Part shown: piece after piece, positions 62,301 through 64,000 of the stretch
How positions within the stretch are numbered: the first letter of the stretch is position 1
How the letters are laid out: the number at the start of each line of letters is the position of its first letter
Source: Metopolophium dirhodum
Taxonomy: Eukaryota; Arthropoda; Insecta; Hemiptera; Aphididae
DNA: 64,000 nucleotides
NCBI RefSeq assembly: GCF_019925205.1
Contig: NC_083563.1
Location: 6,200,001 to 6,264,000, forward strand
Direction of reading: 5' to 3'
The notes under the pieces: generated by a model
What the model was told of the DNA's origin: nothing
The model's database searches: none
Seen by the model: the letters and a program-made list of their open reading frames with translations, nothing else
Position numbers and translations under genes: made by a program

Positions 62301-63415
62301 AAGTCAGAGAATGAGCACAGTTTGTGAAAAGCTCCCGAAGACTATCGATTTATTTTTTGTCCTACGAAACCTAAAAATATAATATCACAACAACCAAAGT
62401 CATAGGCGTAAATATATGGTTAAAAATCTAATCTAGGGGGGGGGCTAGAAGTATTAATTAACATAGGTACCTATGTATACATATACCTAGGTAAAGTCGT
62501 GAACAACACTACAATTACATAGGTAATTTATTATTAACTATAGGTTAAGTTAGGAAATATCTGAGGGGCTGCTTCAGGAGTTATTTTGGGGGGAGGGATA
62601 ATCCCCCGATGTATACCTTTGACTGGAGTAGTGCTATTATAAACCAATATAATACTGCATATTAAAATAATTATTGTGAATGCCATAGTTTTATTATTAC
62701 ACTGATTGATACGCATAATATTTCATTTTGGATTGGACAATAATATGATTGGTGATCATCTATAATTTTACTTCACTTCTACAGTTCCACCACGTCGACC
62801 TTTGTTGATTTCATGACATTGGACTTTTTATTTTGGAATACGCTAAATTTTTGACAGTGAACGGCCTTCAAACGTCAACGTACACCGCACGGCATGTATG
62901 CAAGTATACAAAGTACTCATAGGTACAGTAGGCCAGTAGGTACCTATAGACAACATTAAACTTTTGTGAGTAAATTGGGTCGCGTTTTACAGTCGCGTGG
63001 AACGATCTTTTACAACATTTCGGCGACATTAATAGTATAATAAATAATAATAATAAGTGCGTCGAACGAATATTAATAATATTATTATCATTATTATCAA
63101 ATCGTACACACGTATGACGGGTTAGGTTAGGTTTATGTGGTAGTAATTAATAATAATTATTATAAATTATTATCTTCAACTGCCACCGACCGACATACAA
63201 TGTGTAATATGTATGCGTATACGAATATTGACGTTTCAGTGTCGCTGAAAACAATAATTAGATTTGTTTCCAAGGACTGATATCGCCATCGGTTTTTTAC
63301 CACGAATAACAAAATTTCGCGATGTGCTCGCGTGAGGGGCGCATAATAAGTGCGTACGTAAAAGAGTATGGTAGGTAGTATTTTGTATACCTAGGTAGTC
63401 GTGGTAATAGGTACC

Positions 63416-63446
<31 letters not shown>

Positions 63447-64000
63447 GGTACCTAATAATATCGTACTGTGAAGCTCGGGCACTAATTTTAGGTATTCCGC
63501 TGGATCGCGAACCGCAGCAGCAGCCTTCGACCGGAATATTTGAAGCGTGTTATTATCACTTATTATATTATTATTATATGTCGTATACATTATGCACGAG
63601 TATTATATACCGACCGACAGTTGCGGCGGCGCAGCCTCCGGGCACGCATCCATCATTCGCGCGTCGTCCGGCGGCGGCCTTAAAACGTCTACTAATGCAA
63701 AGTTAATCGACAATAATGCTGTCAGATAAAATCTATTTTTTTTTCTCGTATAGTGTTTTCTTATAATATTTTCAATTCTGTCGCCGCAATAAAAAAAAAA
63801 ATTAAATTAAAAAACTGCGGTGGTGTGCATTCACCACGACGACCAACATAATAATAATAATAATATAATCATATATATATATATATTGTATATGTAATAA
63901 ATATAATAATAATAATAATAATATGTTATGCGTGGTTTCGCGTACTACTATACACACAGCTGTCATGGGGCTGTCACAATTGCCGACATAAATTCCAATT
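59350..64000. other. Non-coding DNA to the window end
   Basis: It contains a TA tract at about 61907-61930, AAT tracts at about 63419-63447 and 63900-63922, and a G-run near 62437. The patch 62.40-62.64 kb (AGGCGTAAATATATGG to a GGGGGGAGGG run) has the texture of a decayed element. CpG rises at about 63.0-63.7 kb. No exon or RNA gene is supported. Confidence 0.4.

Noticed and set aside
62396..62640. Possible element between AGGCGTAAATATA and GTATACCTTTGACTGG with G-runs
   Set aside because: The inverted ends agree too weakly and no duplication is visible.
63119..63132. TTAGG-like units (insect telomere repeat), also near 56195
   Set aside because: Only two units at each place, which is expected by chance.

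Overview
This window is eukaryotic, most likely insect and plausibly aphid. The sequence shows a very AT-rich, gene-poor background with many short microsatellites, G-runs, MITEs and hAT elements, one full-length BEL/Pao retrotransposon, and one gene model with GT-AG splice signals. The aphid assignment is inference from overall texture (frequent TAGGTA/TACCTA words, a jockey LINE tail and hAT remnants of familiar aphid style), not from a marker gene. There is no bacterial-type gene organisation, no operon and no CRISPR.

Layout. 1-7066: a BEL/Pao LTR retrotransposon on the minus strand with an uninterrupted 1,757-codon Gag-Pol, a primer binding site matching the 3' end of tRNA-Tyr, a polypurine tract and matching LTR ends; the distal part of its 3' LTR runs off the left edge. 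8829-10431: a composite DNA-transposon region with about 43-bp inverted ends. It holds a minus-strand zinc-finger exon, a tandemly duplicated 66-nt exon and a hAT-like terminus. 13.0-29.2 kb: non-coding DNA with several separate mobile elements (MITEs at 13035 and 21068, a jockey tail at 20595, a hAT with a perfect 8-bp target duplication at 24817, and a retroposon family at 26663 carrying a nested MITE whose empty site is visible in the neighbouring copy).

29827-35075 (minus strand) is the only convincing host gene: a signal-peptide-like first exon that joins in frame, across an intron of about 4 kb, to a 1.1-kb terminal exon, giving a predicted 424-residue protein of unknown function. Its intron contains a LINE tail, a tRNA-like SINE head and a long ATGT microsatellite.

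35.1-64 kb holds no recognisable host exon. It contains a cluster of six GGAGCCGATACGG-like sites (36.8-37.05 kb), a perfect 58-bp-arm palindrome (42.8 kb), a mariner-like MITE (43.5 kb), a hAT MITE (46.6 kb), a long-TIR MITE (57.5 kb) and a deleted hAT element that still encodes the C-terminal dimerisation domain of its transposase (57.9-59.3 kb). Patches of higher GC and CpG at about 45.3-46.2, 49.5-50.7 and 53-54.6 kb could be promoter or regulatory DNA of a gene outside the window, but nothing in the sequence proves it.
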